The notes below the pieces were generated by a model. The model had not been told where the DNA came from. It was given only the letters and a program-made list of their open reading frames with translations, and made no database searches. Shown one piece after another: positions 1-9,716 of a DNA stretch of 64,000 nucleotides. Source of the DNA: Laspinema sp. D2d (GTDB lineage: Bacteria; Cyanobacteriota; Cyanobacteriia; Cyanobacteriales; Laspinemataceae); assembly GCF_025370755.1 (NCBI RefSeq), contig NZ_JAMXFC010000002.1, positions 62,001-126,000 of the forward strand. The letters are read 5' to 3'. Position 1 is the first letter of the stretch. Every line of letters starts with the position of its first letter. Position numbers and translations under genes: made by a program.

Positions 1-2
1 TC

Positions 3-1250
3 GGCCCAATCCGATTACACCCAAACTCAGCTTATTTGGGGCTATTTTTCTGGATTTTATGCTTGACTTTTTTCGGAATTAATGCTTTAACCGTCCTGGG
101 CCAACCGGAAAATTCTGCACCCCCCTTGTTGCCTCCAAATCCTTTGGAAGTTCTCATCCCTGACCCGTTAGTACCCAATCCCCCGAAGAAAAATCAATCC
201 TTAACCCCGGAACAACTTCAGGAATTAGAATTGGCGTTAAATGGTTTAGATGCAGAAGCCTCCGCTAAGTTAGGGGAGGGAAATAAGCCTGAAGCTTTTA
301 CAATTTGGTATCGAGAATTGCGGTTATGGCGCTATTTTGGACCTTTGCCGGAAGTGCGGGCTTTAACTCGGGTGGGGGCGACTGCCTGGGAACAACAAGA
401 AATTACGGCACTGCAAGCAATTGATGCTAGACTCAAGGTCATTTATCAAGAGTATTGTCTCACTCCTCAAGTTTGTGAATTGCCGCTTTTACAAGGATTA
501 GCAACGGGATTTGAAACGGTGCGATCGCGGGATTTAGCCCTCACCGTTTATCAGCAATTGCTCATCGATGCCCGCGATCGCAACGATGCCTCCGCAGAAG
601 AATCCATCCTCACAACTATGGGTCGCCTCTATTTGGAAAAACTGGATTATGTCAATGCGTCAACACCTTATCAAGGATTACTCTCCTTTGCAGTACAACG
701 ACGCGATCGCCTCCAAGAATTATCTTACCTCGAACAACTGGCATTTATCTACACCCAGGCGAATGATTCCCAAGGGGCGATCGCCACTCGACAACGATTG
801 GTTACCCTTTATAATAATCCCGAAGATATTCGCAAAATCCCTGAACTCAAGCTGGCGATCGCGACGGATTATGAACGTCTCGGACAACTGCAAGCGGCGA
901 TCGCCAGCTACGAACAAGCCTATACCTTCGCCTGGACTCAACAACAATTTTACATCGCCAGCGATGCCCTAGAACGCCTCGCCAATCTCTACACTACCCT
1001 CGAACAATTTGATGCCGCCTTACAAGTTTATGAAGCTTTATTAATCGTTGAGCGTCGCGCCTACAACTTATATGGGATAATGCATACTTATGATCGCATC
1101 GGTCAAGTTTATCAGCGCCAAAATGCCTATCCCCAGGCTATCCAAGCTTTTCAAAATGGTTTGGAGATAGCCCAAGAACTTAACTATCAAGAGGCATATT
1201 TCACTGAAAAAATTGACTTTCTGGTTCACGGATCGCGTCCCTTATTCTAA
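3..1250 (+). CDS. TPR-repeat protein, exported, 5' end outside window
   Basis: The frame is open to the left edge, so the true start is probably outside the window; the first usable codon inside is TTG at 36. A hydrophobic stretch near the N-terminus followed by a Pro-rich segment looks like a signal peptide or membrane anchor. The rest is alpha-helical with repeated TPR-like units, for example the AIASYEQAY, ALQVYEAL and AIQAFQNGLE segments in the C-terminal half. TPR proteins are protein-protein scaffolds; no catalytic domain is visible. The stop is 3 nt before the decarboxylase start, so the two are probably cotranscribed. Specific function unknown. Confidence 0.8.
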   Translation, partial: GPIRLHPNSAYLGLFFWILCLTFFGINALTVLGQPENSAPPLLPPNPLEVLIPDPLVPNPPKKNQSLTPEQLQELELALNGLDAEASAKLGEGNKPEAFTIWYRELRLWRYFGPLPEVRALTRVGATAWEQQEITALQAIDARLKVIYQEYCLTPQVCELPLLQGLATGFETVRSRDLALTVYQQLLIDARDRNDASAEESILTTMGRLYLEKLDYVNASTPYQGLLSFAVQRRDRLQELSYLEQLAFIYTQANDSQGAIATRQRLVTLYNNPEDIRKIPELKLAIATDYERLGQLQAAIASYEQAYTFAWTQQQFYIASDALERLANLYTTLEQFDAALQVYEALLIVERRAYNLYGIMHTYDRIGQVYQRQNAYPQAIQAFQNGLEIAQELNYQEAYFTEKIDFLVHGSRPLF

Positions 1251-1253
1251 TTC

Positions 1254-2714
1254 ATGTTCCCAGATCACCATCAAGCCCCTCTATTAGAAACCCTCGCCCG
1301 CTGTGCGAAAAAAACGGATGCGCCGTTCTATGCACCGGGACACAAACGGGGGCGAGGAATTCCCCAATCTCTGAGCAATCTGTTAGGAACATCGGTATTT
1401 TTAGCCGATTTACCGGAACTGCCGGACCTTGATAATTTATTTGCCCCGACCGGGGCGATCGCGGCTGCCCAAGACCTGGCAGCCGATGCCTTTGGTGCAT
1501 CCAAAACTTGGTTTTTAGTCAATGGTTCCACCGCTGGAATTATTGCAGCAATCCTGGCAACAGTCCGCCCCGGAGAGAAAATTATATTGCCTAGAAATGT
1601 CCATCAATCGGTAATTTCTGGCTTGATTTTATCCGGGGCATTGCCAGTTTTTATTGCCCCTGAATTTGATCCAATCTGGGGTTTAGCCCTGAGTATCACG
1701 CCAGCATCCGTTGCCGAGGCATTAGCGGCCCATCCTGATGCCAAAGCAGTGATGATGGTGTATCCCACCTATCAGGGAGTATGCGGGGATATTCAGGCGA
1801 TCGCCCAGGTGACTCACCCATTCGGAATTCCCCTGTTGGTGGATGAAGCGCATGGTCCTCATTTTGCCTTCCATCCCGATTTACCCACTCCGGCCCTAGT
1901 TGCAGGGGCAGACCTATCCGTGCAATCGATTCACAAAGTCCTCGGGGCCATGACCCAGGCATCCATGCTGCATATCCAAGGCGATCGCATTGATGTCAAT
2001 CGCTTGAGTCAAAGTTTGCAGTTAATGCAATCCACCAGTCCCAGTTATTTACTCCTGGCGTCCTTAGATGCAGCGCGGCAACAAATGGCGCTACAGGGTC
2101 AAGAGTTAATGACCCAAACCCTAGCCCTGGGCCGTCGTGTCCGGGAGGAGATTGCCCAAATCCCCGGTTTATCGGTGTTAACGCCGCCTGAACCGAGAAT
2201 TCCGGGATTTGTCGCAGGCGATCGCACCCGTCTGACGGTGGGGGTTTGGGAGTGGGGACTGAGTGGGTATGAAGTCGATGAAATACTTCAGGACCGTTTC
2301 GGGGTCACCTGCGAGTTACCCTCCCCGGACCATTTAACCTTTATTATCAGCTTGGGAAATACTTCAGCAGATATTGACCAACTCGTGCAAGGTTTAGTGA
2401 CTCTCTCCCACGATTATTGCCACAACCAGCGATCGCGTTCCCTTCAACCGATGCCTCCCTCGCCCGCCCTTTCCCTATCCCCGAGGGATGCGTTTTTCGC
2501 CGACGTTGAAGCAATCCCTATTACCCAGGCGATCGCGAGGGTCAGTGCTGAGTTAGTATGTCCATATCCCCCGGGAATCCCAATTTTGATGCCCGGAGAG
2601 ATGATTACCTTAGAGGCAGTTGCCTATTTGCAACAAGTGCTCACCCAGGGAGGTATCCTCACTGGATGTAGTGATCCCACTCTAACTACCCTCAAAGTGG
2701 TTAAAACTGGATAA
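1254..2714 (+). CDS. Orn/Lys/Arg decarboxylase family protein (PLP-dependent)
   Basis: A 486-residue fold-type I PLP enzyme of the Orn/Lys/Arg decarboxylase family, cytosolic, expected to decarboxylate a basic amino acid toward polyamines. The N-terminal FYAPGHKRG motif, VDEAHGPHF (PLP-contacting Asp) and SIHK with the probable Schiff-base Lys at residue 228 are all present. A smaller C-terminal domain includes the PPGIPILMPGE segment typical of the family. Which amino acid is used cannot be told from sequence; cyanobacterial members are often called arginine or lysine decarboxylases. ATG start 3 nt after the TPR gene suggests an operon. Confidence 0.9.
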   Translation: MFPDHHQAPLLETLARCAKKTDAPFYAPGHKRGRGIPQSLSNLLGTSVFLADLPELPDLDNLFAPTGAIAAAQDLAADAFGASKTWFLVNGSTAGIIAAILATVRPGEKIILPRNVHQSVISGLILSGALPVFIAPEFDPIWGLALSITPASVAEALAAHPDAKAVMMVYPTYQGVCGDIQAIAQVTHPFGIPLLVDEAHGPHFAFHPDLPTPALVAGADLSVQSIHKVLGAMTQASMLHIQGDRIDVNRLSQSLQLMQSTSPSYLLLASLDAARQQMALQGQELMTQTLALGRRVREEIAQIPGLSVLTPPEPRIPGFVAGDRTRLTVGVWEWGLSGYEVDEILQDRFGVTCELPSPDHLTFIISLGNTSADIDQLVQGLVTLSHDYCHNQRSRSLQPMPPSPALSLSPRDAFFADVEAIPITQAIARVSAELVCPYPPGIPILMPGEMITLEAVAYLQQVLTQGGILTGCSDPTLTTLKVVKTG

Positions 2715-2965
2715 CTTTGATAAAAATAATCTAAGAATTGGTTAAACCTATTACGATTGAATTTATGATTTAATCCTCTGATTTTACAAGTTAGCCTACT
2801 AAAAAGATTGTTTTAATTAAAATTATTCAAGCGAATAATGTTTCAAAACAAAATAAACGTTTATTTTCATAAAACTGGAGTTTGATATTTTATTAAATTT
2901 AATTTTTATGAAATTAAACTCAAAAATTTGTTTAAATTACTATAAGTATTACATTAAATTGGATT

Positions 2966-3568
2966 ATGAATCCTCCAGTTTGGCCTTATATTACTCCGGG
3001 TATTGCGGATGATTTATTCGAGCGGTTGCCGGGAATTCCGATGAGCAAACGAGAAACTAGATTGCTTTTACTCTCCCACCTCCGTCTACAATCTGAATCT
3101 GTCTTATGGGATATTGGGGCGGGAACCGGCACTATTCCTGTGGAAGCGGGATTACTCTGTCCAAACGGTCGAATTTTAGCGGTAGAAAGAGATGAGGAAG
3201 TTGCCGCCTTAATTCGTGCCAACTGCGATCGCTTTGGGGTTCAAAATGTAGAAGTCATCGAAGGCAGTGCGCCGGAATGTCTCTCTCAGTTACCCCATGC
3301 CCCGAATCGCGTCTGTATTGAAGGAGGGCGGCCCATTAAAACCATCTTGGAAAAAGTCTGGTCCTACTTACTCCCCGAAGGGCGAGTCGTCGCCACGGCG
3401 GCGAGTCTGGAAAATTTGTATGCCATTTCTGAAAGCTTTGCTGAGTTACAAGTCCGTAATGTGGAGGTTGTTCAGTCCTCCTTCAACCGCTTAGAAGGAA
3501 GAGGAACTCATCAAAGTTTTGTAGCCGTTGACCCGATCTTTATCCTAAGTGGAGAAAAGCTGGATTGA
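2966..3568 (+). CDS. cbiT: precorrin-6B C15-methyltransferase / decarboxylase CbiT
   Basis: A 200-residue class I SAM methyltransferase matching the CbiT family, which methylates C15 and decarboxylates the C12 side chain of the corrin precursor. The SAM-binding DIGAGTGTIPVE motif lies at about residues 49-60, preceded by the family-typical PGIPMSKRETR segment. Length is that of stand-alone CbiT rather than the CobL fusion with CbiE. It stands alone behind a 250-bp AT-rich spacer; another corrinoid gene, cobQ, lies about 34 kb away. No cobalamin riboswitch is recognisable upstream. Confidence 0.88.
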   Translation: MNPPVWPYITPGIADDLFERLPGIPMSKRETRLLLLSHLRLQSESVLWDIGAGTGTIPVEAGLLCPNGRILAVERDEEVAALIRANCDRFGVQNVEVIEGSAPECLSQLPHAPNRVCIEGGRPIKTILEKVWSYLLPEGRVVATAASLENLYAISESFAELQVRNVEVVQSSFNRLEGRGTHQSFVAVDPIFILSGEKLD

Positions 3569-3768
3569 AATTCAGCCCCGTTTCCCGGAGTCTCTTGAAT
3601 TAGACCTCTGGCAGCTTGAAAAACTGATGACCCTCTCCCCCGTGAACCAACGGGAAAGATTGGTGGATGGGTTCTCCCATATCAGGAAATGCTGACCCGA
3701 CGGAGGAGTTCAGTGAATGATGCAAGCCACCTATTTTGCTAATACTAGATTAACTATAAAATTGTTCT

Positions 3769-4659
3769 ATGCCTTTGTCTCGAATTCTCAGTACCATTGT
3801 GGCTCTCATCCTAGCGCTAGGTACGACCTTCCTAGGAGGTTGGTACTTTACGGTGGGTTTCTCTATTCTGGTTTGTATTGCTCATTGGGAATATTTGGAA
3901 CTGGTCCGGGCTAAAGGGATTTACCCCGCTGCAAAAACGAGTTTATTTCTAAGTCTGGCGTTAGTCGTGCTTTCCACCTTAGATTCCCAGTTGACTGATG
4001 CCCTCTTGCCGATCGCCGGAACTTGTATTTGTTTCTATCTCCTGTTTAAGCCAAAAATGGCAACGATCGCCGATTTAGCCGCCTCCATTCTTGGCCTATT
4101 TTATATCGGTTATTTACCCAGTTTTTGGCTACGCTTACGCACATTAGGGTCGGAGGCAGCCAGTAATCTCCCTTTCGGTGGCTATTGGCCCCAAACCTGG
4201 CCTCATTTCTCAGACCTCCCCACCGGGTTGAGTGTGACCTTACTTTCGTTTATTTGTATTTCTATGGCGGATTCTGCCGCTTATGTCGGGGGCAAGTGGT
4301 TGGGACGCACTCATTTTTCTGATATCAGTCCGAAAAAGACCGTGGAAGGGGCAGTATTTGGGATCCTGGGGAGTGTCATTTTGGCAACCCTGGGGGCAAA
4401 GTATCTCAATTGGCCGTTCTGGGCAGGGACTGGGGTCGCATTCGGGTTACTCCTCGGGATTGCCAGCTTGATGGGAGATTTAATCGAATCCTTGATGAAG
4501 CGGGATGCGGGAGTAAAAGATTCCGGTAAGCTGATTCCCGGTCACGGGGGAATCCTAGACCGGGTGGATAGTTATATTTTTACCGCTCCTTTTGTTTATT
4601 ACTTTATTACGCTGCTGTTGCCCTTGTTATCGCAATGGGTTGGGGTTTCAGGGCAGTAA
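3769..4659 (+). CDS. cdsA: phosphatidate cytidylyltransferase
   Basis: Integral membrane enzyme making CDP-diacylglycerol from phosphatidate and CTP, the precursor of phosphatidylglycerol. The 296-residue protein has about eight hydrophobic segments and ends with the CDP-alcohol signature: SLMKRDAGVKDSG followed by PGHGGILDRVD, which contains the conserved metal-binding acidic residues. Start ATG at 3769 precedes a short Leu/Ile-rich first helix. It is convergent with the DUF2993 gene, only 25 bp between stops. Confidence 0.93.
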   Translation: MPLSRILSTIVALILALGTTFLGGWYFTVGFSILVCIAHWEYLELVRAKGIYPAAKTSLFLSLALVVLSTLDSQLTDALLPIAGTCICFYLLFKPKMATIADLAASILGLFYIGYLPSFWLRLRTLGSEAASNLPFGGYWPQTWPHFSDLPTGLSVTLLSFICISMADSAAYVGGKWLGRTHFSDISPKKTVEGAVFGILGSVILATLGAKYLNWPFWAGTGVAFGLLLGIASLMGDLIESLMKRDAGVKDSGKLIPGHGGILDRVDSYIFTAPFVYYFITLLLPLLSQWVGVSGQ

Positions 4660-4684
4660 ACGGGTCTTCCTGATGCTGGAATCG

Positions 4685-5479
4685 TTATGGCAGAACGGTT
4701 AATTGCCCCTGACAGATTAAGCCACTTTCGGTAAAGGCGAGTTCCGAAAGGGCCACATCGGACCCTAGGGGTAAGATAACGGTTTCTAATGGGATTACCC
4801 CTGAGTCTAAAAGCATTTGAATCGTTGGATTGAGAAAGTGCAATTCTGAGGGGTTGCCTCGTTGTAATCCCGTTCGGAGGAGAAAGGGTTGGGCCGCTTG
4901 GGACGGGGTTTTGAAATTCCCCCGGAAGGTGAGGGTTTGCTCTGAGGATAGAATGGCAGCGCCCTCCCAGGTGAGGGTCGGTTCAGACTTCCAGGAGAAG
5001 GCGGAGGCGAATTGGGGGAAGAATAAGGGAGTGAAGGCATCCGCGAGTAAAGCCGATCGCATGGAGGCATTGAGGTCCGCTTCCGTTAGATGTAACCGCA
5101 CAACCACGGGTACTGGGTCTTGGAGACGCAAGGATTTCCCCCGCAAAATGTCCCTCAGATTGATTTGAATGCCGCTTCCCTGGAGTTGTAGGGTACTCAG
5201 GTGTAGACCTTGGTAGATGGCATCAGACCCGCACAGAGAAACCTGGGGAATCACTCCTTGGAGGATTTGGCGATCGCCTCCCTGAATCTGCACCTCTAGT
5301 TCCCTGACGGATTCCACCTGCGATCGCAACCACAATTGCACCGCACGGGAGAGGACCCAACCGAGGCGAGATGTAGAGGGGCGCAGGGGTTGAGTCACGA
5401 GTAAACCCTCTGCGGGTGGGGATAATTCCGGGCGATCGCTAGACACAGAAGCTAATTTTATAATTTCTTTTTCGCGCAT
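4685..5479 (-). CDS. DUF2993 (LmeA-like) family protein
   Basis: About 264 residues from the ATG at 5479; a longer reading to 5575 adds 32 residues without family character, so I prefer the internal start. The body alternates short beta-strand-like segments (LQLQGSGIQINLRDIL, VVVRLHLTEADLNASM) typical of the DUF2993 family, related to actinobacterial lipomannan-processing LmeA and to lipid-binding folds. No transmembrane segment or catalytic motif is seen. In cyanobacteria the function is unknown; a lipid or envelope role is only inference. Confidence 0.72.
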   Translation of the reverse strand: MREKEIIKLASVSSDRPELSPPAEGLLVTQPLRPSTSRLGWVLSRAVQLWLRSQVESVRELEVQIQGGDRQILQGVIPQVSLCGSDAIYQGLHLSTLQLQGSGIQINLRDILRGKSLRLQDPVPVVVRLHLTEADLNASMRSALLADAFTPLFFPQFASAFSWKSEPTLTWEGAAILSSEQTLTFRGNFKTPSQAAQPFLLRTGLQRGNPSELHFLNPTIQMLLDSGVIPLETVILPLGSDVALSELAFTESGLICQGQLTVLP

Positions 5480-5746
5480 AAATATTCTCAATGTAATTCC
5501 CCAGGTGCAAGGCCCTACAATCAGGGAGGTCAGCAAGCATCCGTGAAATCTTGGGGCATCCAGAACCACCCCCAACCGGGCAACTGGGGCATTTGAGTGC
5601 TTCTAACCCCTATTCTTCCGTTCTGAGTGCTTGTATTCTCCCCGATCCTGTAATATTTGTACATAGTTCAGTCTGGCAACTTGTCAGGTGGACTCAACCC
5701 CTAAAAACTTATTAGAAAAAAGCGAGCAAGCGCAGCCGTCCAAAAC

Positions 5747-6541
5747 ATGGATGCTAGACTGCAAAAAATCCTATCTGAATGGGGCATTGCCTCACGCCGT
5801 CAAGCGGAAAAAATGATTGAACAGGGACGGGTCAAACTGAATGGCGAAATTGCCCACCTCGGGCAGAAAGCCGATCCGCAACGCGATCGCATCCAAGTCG
5901 ATGGCATCCCCGTCAACCCCGGCGATCGGCCCACTCCCCTGTACTTGCTGTTAAACAAACCCACCGGCGTTGTTTCCACCTGTGCCGACCCCCAAGGTCG
6001 GACCACGGTACTCGACCTCCTGCCTAGGGACTTACAGCAAGCCCAAGGCATCCATCCCGTTGGACGGTTGGACTTTGACTCTACTGGCGCATTACTGCTC
6101 ACCAATGACGGAGAACTCACCTTCCAACTCACCCATCCTCGCCATAGCATTCCCAAAACCTACCAGGTGACCGTTGCTGGAGAACCTCGGGAATCCACCT
6201 TGGAAGCATGGCGTCGCGGCGTCGTCCTAGACGGCAAAAAAACCCGACCCGCTTCCGTTCGCATCCTCGATCGCCCCGAACAGTCCCAAACCCTGCTCGA
6301 AGTGATTCTCTGTGAAGGCAGAAATCGCCAAATTCGCCGGGTAGCTGACTTGTTAGGATACCCGGTCATTCATTTACACCGCAGCGCGATCGGCTCGATT
6401 CATCTCAATCCACCGGGGGAAGCTCCCTTGCCCCACGGCTACTACCGCCCCTTGAACCCCTCTGAGATATGTTTCTTACAAAGTCAAGTCTCCCTAAAAT
6501 CCGTAAATTTGCCAGCAGATACTCAGGAACCGACCCGATGA
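5747..6541 (+). CDS. rluB: rRNA pseudouridine synthase of the RsuA/RluB family
   Basis: A 264-residue enzyme with an N-terminal S4 RNA-binding domain (residues 1-50, KILSEWGIASRRQAEKMI) and a pseudouridine synthase domain. The catalytic Asp is D109 in the GRLDFDSTGALLLTNDG motif, and the C-terminal EGRNRQIRR segment is also diagnostic. It probably modifies a single uridine of 23S (RluB-like) or 16S (RsuA-like) rRNA; which is not decidable by eye. Its TGA stop overlaps the next gene's ATG as ATGA. Confidence 0.9.
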   Translation: MDARLQKILSEWGIASRRQAEKMIEQGRVKLNGEIAHLGQKADPQRDRIQVDGIPVNPGDRPTPLYLLLNKPTGVVSTCADPQGRTTVLDLLPRDLQQAQGIHPVGRLDFDSTGALLLTNDGELTFQLTHPRHSIPKTYQVTVAGEPRESTLEAWRRGVVLDGKKTRPASVRILDRPEQSQTLLEVILCEGRNRQIRRVADLLGYPVIHLHRSAIGSIHLNPPGEAPLPHGYYRPLNPSEICFLQSQVSLKSVNLPADTQEPTR

Positions 6542-7335
6542 AGAAGCATAAACCTAAAGCTATCCTGAAACCACAGCAGGATCCATCGGTCAAGCTGGCC
6601 GAGATGGGTGCTTATTTACGGCAAGTGCGGGAGTCTCAATCGATGACCCTTGAACAAGTCGCGGCGAAAACGATGATTCGAGTGGCTCTGTTGCGATCAA
6701 TTGAAGAAGGGCAACTCTATAAGCTCCCCGAACCCATTTATGTTCAGGGTTTGCTCTTGCGGTTTGCGGAAGCTTTGGGTTTAAATGGCGTTGAGTTTGC
6801 GAAAACCTTTCCCATTCTTTCAACCTGGCGCAAGCAGAAAATAGCCCGGTGGTATTATTTACCCATGCCTAAAGTGCGACCGATTCATCTGTACCTGATT
6901 TATATCCTTTTGATTATTGGTGCAGTCAAAGGGTTATCAGGATTTGTCGAAACGACAGCTATGCAGGAATCCAACGGACAACCACCGGAAACGGCTCAGG
7001 CTGTAGCGAGTTCTGAAGCCCCCAAGCCTGAAAAACCCACCGCCTCAACCCCCGGAACTCAAAAACCTGGGGCCAATCAATCCCCTTCTAACGCTCCAGT
7101 AAGGGTTGGGCTGATTGTTCAGGACAGTTCCTGGGTTCAAATTATCGCGGACGGTAAAACGGCATTTGAAGGGACGTTACAACAAGGAACCGAACGCACT
7201 TGGGAAGCGAAACAACAACTGGTGGTCTTAGCGGGCAATGCTGGCGGGGTCCTCGTGGCCGTCAATGATGAGCAAGCGAAACTGATGGGCGAACCCGGGG
7301 TTGCCGAAGAGGTGATTGTTCAAGCCGAACCCTAG
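6538..7335 (+). CDS. RodZ-like protein: HTH domain, one membrane span, C-terminal DUF4115
   Basis: Start at 6538 gives 265 residues and an ATGA overlap with rluB; an upstream ATG at 6469 would only add residues read across the rluB end. An Xre-like helix-turn-helix lies at residues about 19-90 (LRQVRESQSMTLEQVAAKT), followed by one membrane helix near 117-137, a Pro/Ala/Ser-rich linker and a beta-rich C-terminal domain like DUF4115. This is the architecture of RodZ, which links MreB to the inner membrane in cell-shape control. Orthology to RodZ is inferred from architecture only. Confidence 0.8.
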   Translation: MKKHKPKAILKPQQDPSVKLAEMGAYLRQVRESQSMTLEQVAAKTMIRVALLRSIEEGQLYKLPEPIYVQGLLLRFAEALGLNGVEFAKTFPILSTWRKQKIARWYYLPMPKVRPIHLYLIYILLIIGAVKGLSGFVETTAMQESNGQPPETAQAVASSEAPKPEKPTASTPGTQKPGANQSPSNAPVRVGLIVQDSSWVQIIADGKTAFEGTLQQGTERTWEAKQQLVVLAGNAGGVLVAVNDEQAKLMGEPGVAEEVIVQAEP

Positions 7336-7356
7336 AGAATGGGGAGAGTAGGGATT

Positions 7357-7424
7357 AGAAACCGGGGTTGTTCCGAAAATTTGGAGCCAGAAGGCAACCC
7401 CTCTAGGCCAGAAACCCGGTTTCT
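7357..7424. repeat. intergenic inverted repeat (agaaaccggg ... cccggtttct)
   Basis: Ten-base perfect arms at 7357-7366 and 7415-7424 separated by 48 nt, between the convergent RodZ-like and malQ genes. The arm sequence recurs in variant form in the repeats at 39551-39697, so it appears to belong to a dispersed palindromic family. It may also serve as a transcription barrier between the converging genes. Confidence 0.5.
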
Positions 7425-7473
7425 TGTCTTTTGGAGCCTCCACTTCTGGGGTTCGACCTTGAGGGTTAACTCT

Positions 7474-8979
7474 TTAGTAGCACCTACGACCATAGGTTTC
7501 GGTCAGCATTTTCAGGCGATCGCGTAAGTCCCATGTCAGCACTTCCCCGCGATAACGCCATCCCCAATTGCCTTCTGCCAATCCCGGGGTATTCATCCGG
7601 GCATCGCTGCCGAGTCCCAACAAATCCTGCAAGGGAATCAGGGCTTGATTCGCTACGGAGGACAATGCCACTCGAATCAGTTGCCAGTGAATGCCTTCCT
7701 CTGAAACGGGTCCCAAATAGGATAAAAGACCCCACCGTTCATGGTCTGAGAGTTTTTCAAACCATCCCACGGTTGTATCATTATCGTGAGTTCCGGTATA
7801 AACCACACAGTTGCGCGAGTAATAGTTAATCGGCAAATAGGGATTCCCCGGTCCAGATCCAAAGGCAAAGTGTAAAATCTTCATCCCGGGAAACTCGAAC
7901 TCGTCTCGCAGGGCTTCCACTTCGGGCGTAATTACCCCTAAATCTTCGGCAATAATCGGCAGACTCCCTAACCGTTCTCTCACCGTCTTCAGTAAGGCCG
8001 AACCCGGTGCCGCAATCCACTTGCCGTTCATGGCGGTGGTTTCCCCTTGGCGCACGCACCAGAAGGACTCTAGGCCCCGAAAATGGTCAATGCGAATGAT
8101 ATCCACATAACTCAACATGGATTGGAAACGTTTGACCCACCAATCAAAATCCTGTTTTTCCAGGCGCTTCCACAGGTAGACGGGGTTACCCCATAATTGC
8201 CCCGTGGCGCTGAAATAATCGGGCGGGACTCCGGCCATTCCTGCGGGTTCTCCGGTTTTGACATCCAGACAAAAGATGTTGGGATTGGCCCAAACATCGG
8301 CGCTATCGTGAGCGACATAGATGGGAATATCGCCGATAATTTGGATGCCGCGTTCGTTGGCGTAGCGTTTGAGGTCGGACCATTGCCGGAAAAATTGATA
8401 TTGCAGGAATTTTTGGAAAAAGATTTCTGCGGTTAACTGTCGCCGCCATTTGTCGAGGGCCTCGGTTTGCCTATTGGCGATGTCAGGTTCCCACTGATAC
8501 CAGCTTTTGCCATCCATTGCGCCTTTAATTGCCATGAATAAGGCATAATCATCAAGCCAATAGGCTTTTTCATGGCAAAATTCTTGAAATTCCTGTTGTT
8601 GCTCGACAGAAGCCTGAGTTTTGAAGGTTTGGCAAGCTTGTTGTAACAGGGGCATTTTGATGGCGATCGCCTGGTCAAAATCGACCCAATCGGCGGGAAA
8701 CTCAGGCAGGTGATTAAAATCCCAGTCTGCCAGCAGTTGGTCATCCCGCAGGCGATCGGGACTGATCAACATGGGGTTTCCTGCCATCGCGGAATAGGAC
8801 AAATAGGGAGAATTGCCAAACCCCGTAGGTCCTAGCGGCAAAATCTGCCAGTAAAGTTGGTAACTCTCTGCTAAGAAGTCAACGAAGCGATAAGCCGCTT
8901 CGCCAAGGTCACCGATACCAAACCGACTGGGAAACGAGGTGGGGTGGAGTAGAATACCGCTAGATCTGGGGAAGGGCAT
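7474..8979 (-). CDS. malQ: 4-alpha-glucanotransferase (amylomaltase)
   Basis: Disproportionating enzyme of glycogen and maltodextrin metabolism, GH77, cytosolic. I start at the ATG at 8979 (501 residues, MPFPRSSGILLHPTSFPSRFG), because the 38 residues upstream are not family-like. GH77 signatures are complete: IIRIDHFRG with the nucleophile Asp, IIAEDLG with the acid/base Glu, and YTGTHDNDTTVGW with the transition-state Asp. It stands alone, convergent with the RodZ-like gene and divergent from the Nudix gene. Confidence 0.95.
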   Translation of the reverse strand: MPFPRSSGILLHPTSFPSRFGIGDLGEAAYRFVDFLAESYQLYWQILPLGPTGFGNSPYLSYSAMAGNPMLISPDRLRDDQLLADWDFNHLPEFPADWVDFDQAIAIKMPLLQQACQTFKTQASVEQQQEFQEFCHEKAYWLDDYALFMAIKGAMDGKSWYQWEPDIANRQTEALDKWRRQLTAEIFFQKFLQYQFFRQWSDLKRYANERGIQIIGDIPIYVAHDSADVWANPNIFCLDVKTGEPAGMAGVPPDYFSATGQLWGNPVYLWKRLEKQDFDWWVKRFQSMLSYVDIIRIDHFRGLESFWCVRQGETTAMNGKWIAAPGSALLKTVRERLGSLPIIAEDLGVITPEVEALRDEFEFPGMKILHFAFGSGPGNPYLPINYYSRNCVVYTGTHDNDTTVGWFEKLSDHERWGLLSYLGPVSEEGIHWQLIRVALSSVANQALIPLQDLLGLGSDARMNTPGLAEGNWGWRYRGEVLTWDLRDRLKMLTETYGRRCY

Positions 8980-9184
8980 GGTGTATTTACCATTGGAAAA
9001 TAACTTAAGCGTTGTCGCCCAATCGTTCACTGGGCTAACGACTCTCAACTTTATCATGGGACGGGTCACCAATCGCGGCGATCGCCCTATCAAAACTTGA
9101 TGACAAATCAGCCCTGATCCCCCCTAATTCCGGATCACGAAGCTAAACCCCCAACTCTAACCCTTTCAACTGGAAAATCTAACC

Positions 9185-9613
9185 ATGACCTATCGCAATC
9201 CCACTCCGACGGTTGACATCATTATTGAGTTAGGCGATCGCCCCGGACGTCCCATTATCCTGATTGAGCGTCGCAATGACCCTTTAGGTTGGGCGATTCC
9301 CGGTGGTTTTGTGGATTATGGGGAATCTGTAGAAACGGCGGCGATCCGTGAGGCAAAAGAAGAAATTGGTTTAGATGTCGAACTGATTGAACAATTTCAT
9401 GTGTATTCTGACCCAAATCGGGACCCGCGTCAGCATACCCTGAGTGTGGTTTTTTTAGCCACGGCGACGGGGGAACCCCAGGCGGCAGATGATGCCAAAA
9501 ATTTAGACTGTTTTGAGTCTTGGCGCATTCCCAGCAATCTCTGTTTTGACCACGATCGCATCCTTAAAGATTATTGGCGATATCGAAACTACGGGATTCG
9601 ACCCCGGATTTAA
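9185..9613 (+). CDS. Nudix hydrolase
   Basis: A 142-residue protein with a complete Nudix box, [18 protein letters not shown] followed by KEEIGL, that binds the metal for pyrophosphate hydrolysis. Length and the [13 protein letters not shown] start resemble small bacterial ADP-ribose or NADH pyrophosphatase-like Nudix proteins, but the substrate is not predictable. ATG start follows an AT-poor 205-bp spacer from the divergent malQ. A strong intrinsic terminator begins 58 nt after the stop. Confidence 0.9.
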   Translation: MTYRNPTPTVDIIIELGDRPGRPIILIERRNDPLGWAIPGGFVDYGESVETAAIREAKEEIGLDVELIEQFHVYSDPNRDPRQHTLSVVFLATATGEPQAADDAKNLDCFESWRIPSNLCFDHDRILKDYWRYRNYGIRPRI

Positions 9614-9671
9614 GGCGATCGTCACCCCCTTTATAAGCGCGTATTCGATTAAATCCGCCTCATTTCCCCGG

Positions 9672-9716
9672 ATAGACTTCTTGCCTCATTGGGATCGGTA
9701 AGAAGTCTATTTTTTG
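9672..9716 (+). terminator. intrinsic terminator after the Nudix gene
   Basis: Arms 9672-9685 and 9697-9710 pair over 14 bp with a single G-U, an 11-nt loop lies between them, and a run of T residues follows directly. This is one of the strongest terminators in the window and marks the Nudix gene as monocistronic. Confidence 0.88.

Noticed and set aside
2715-2965. Cobalamin riboswitch before cbiT
   Set aside because: The spacer is very AT-rich and lacks the B12-box GC-rich core.
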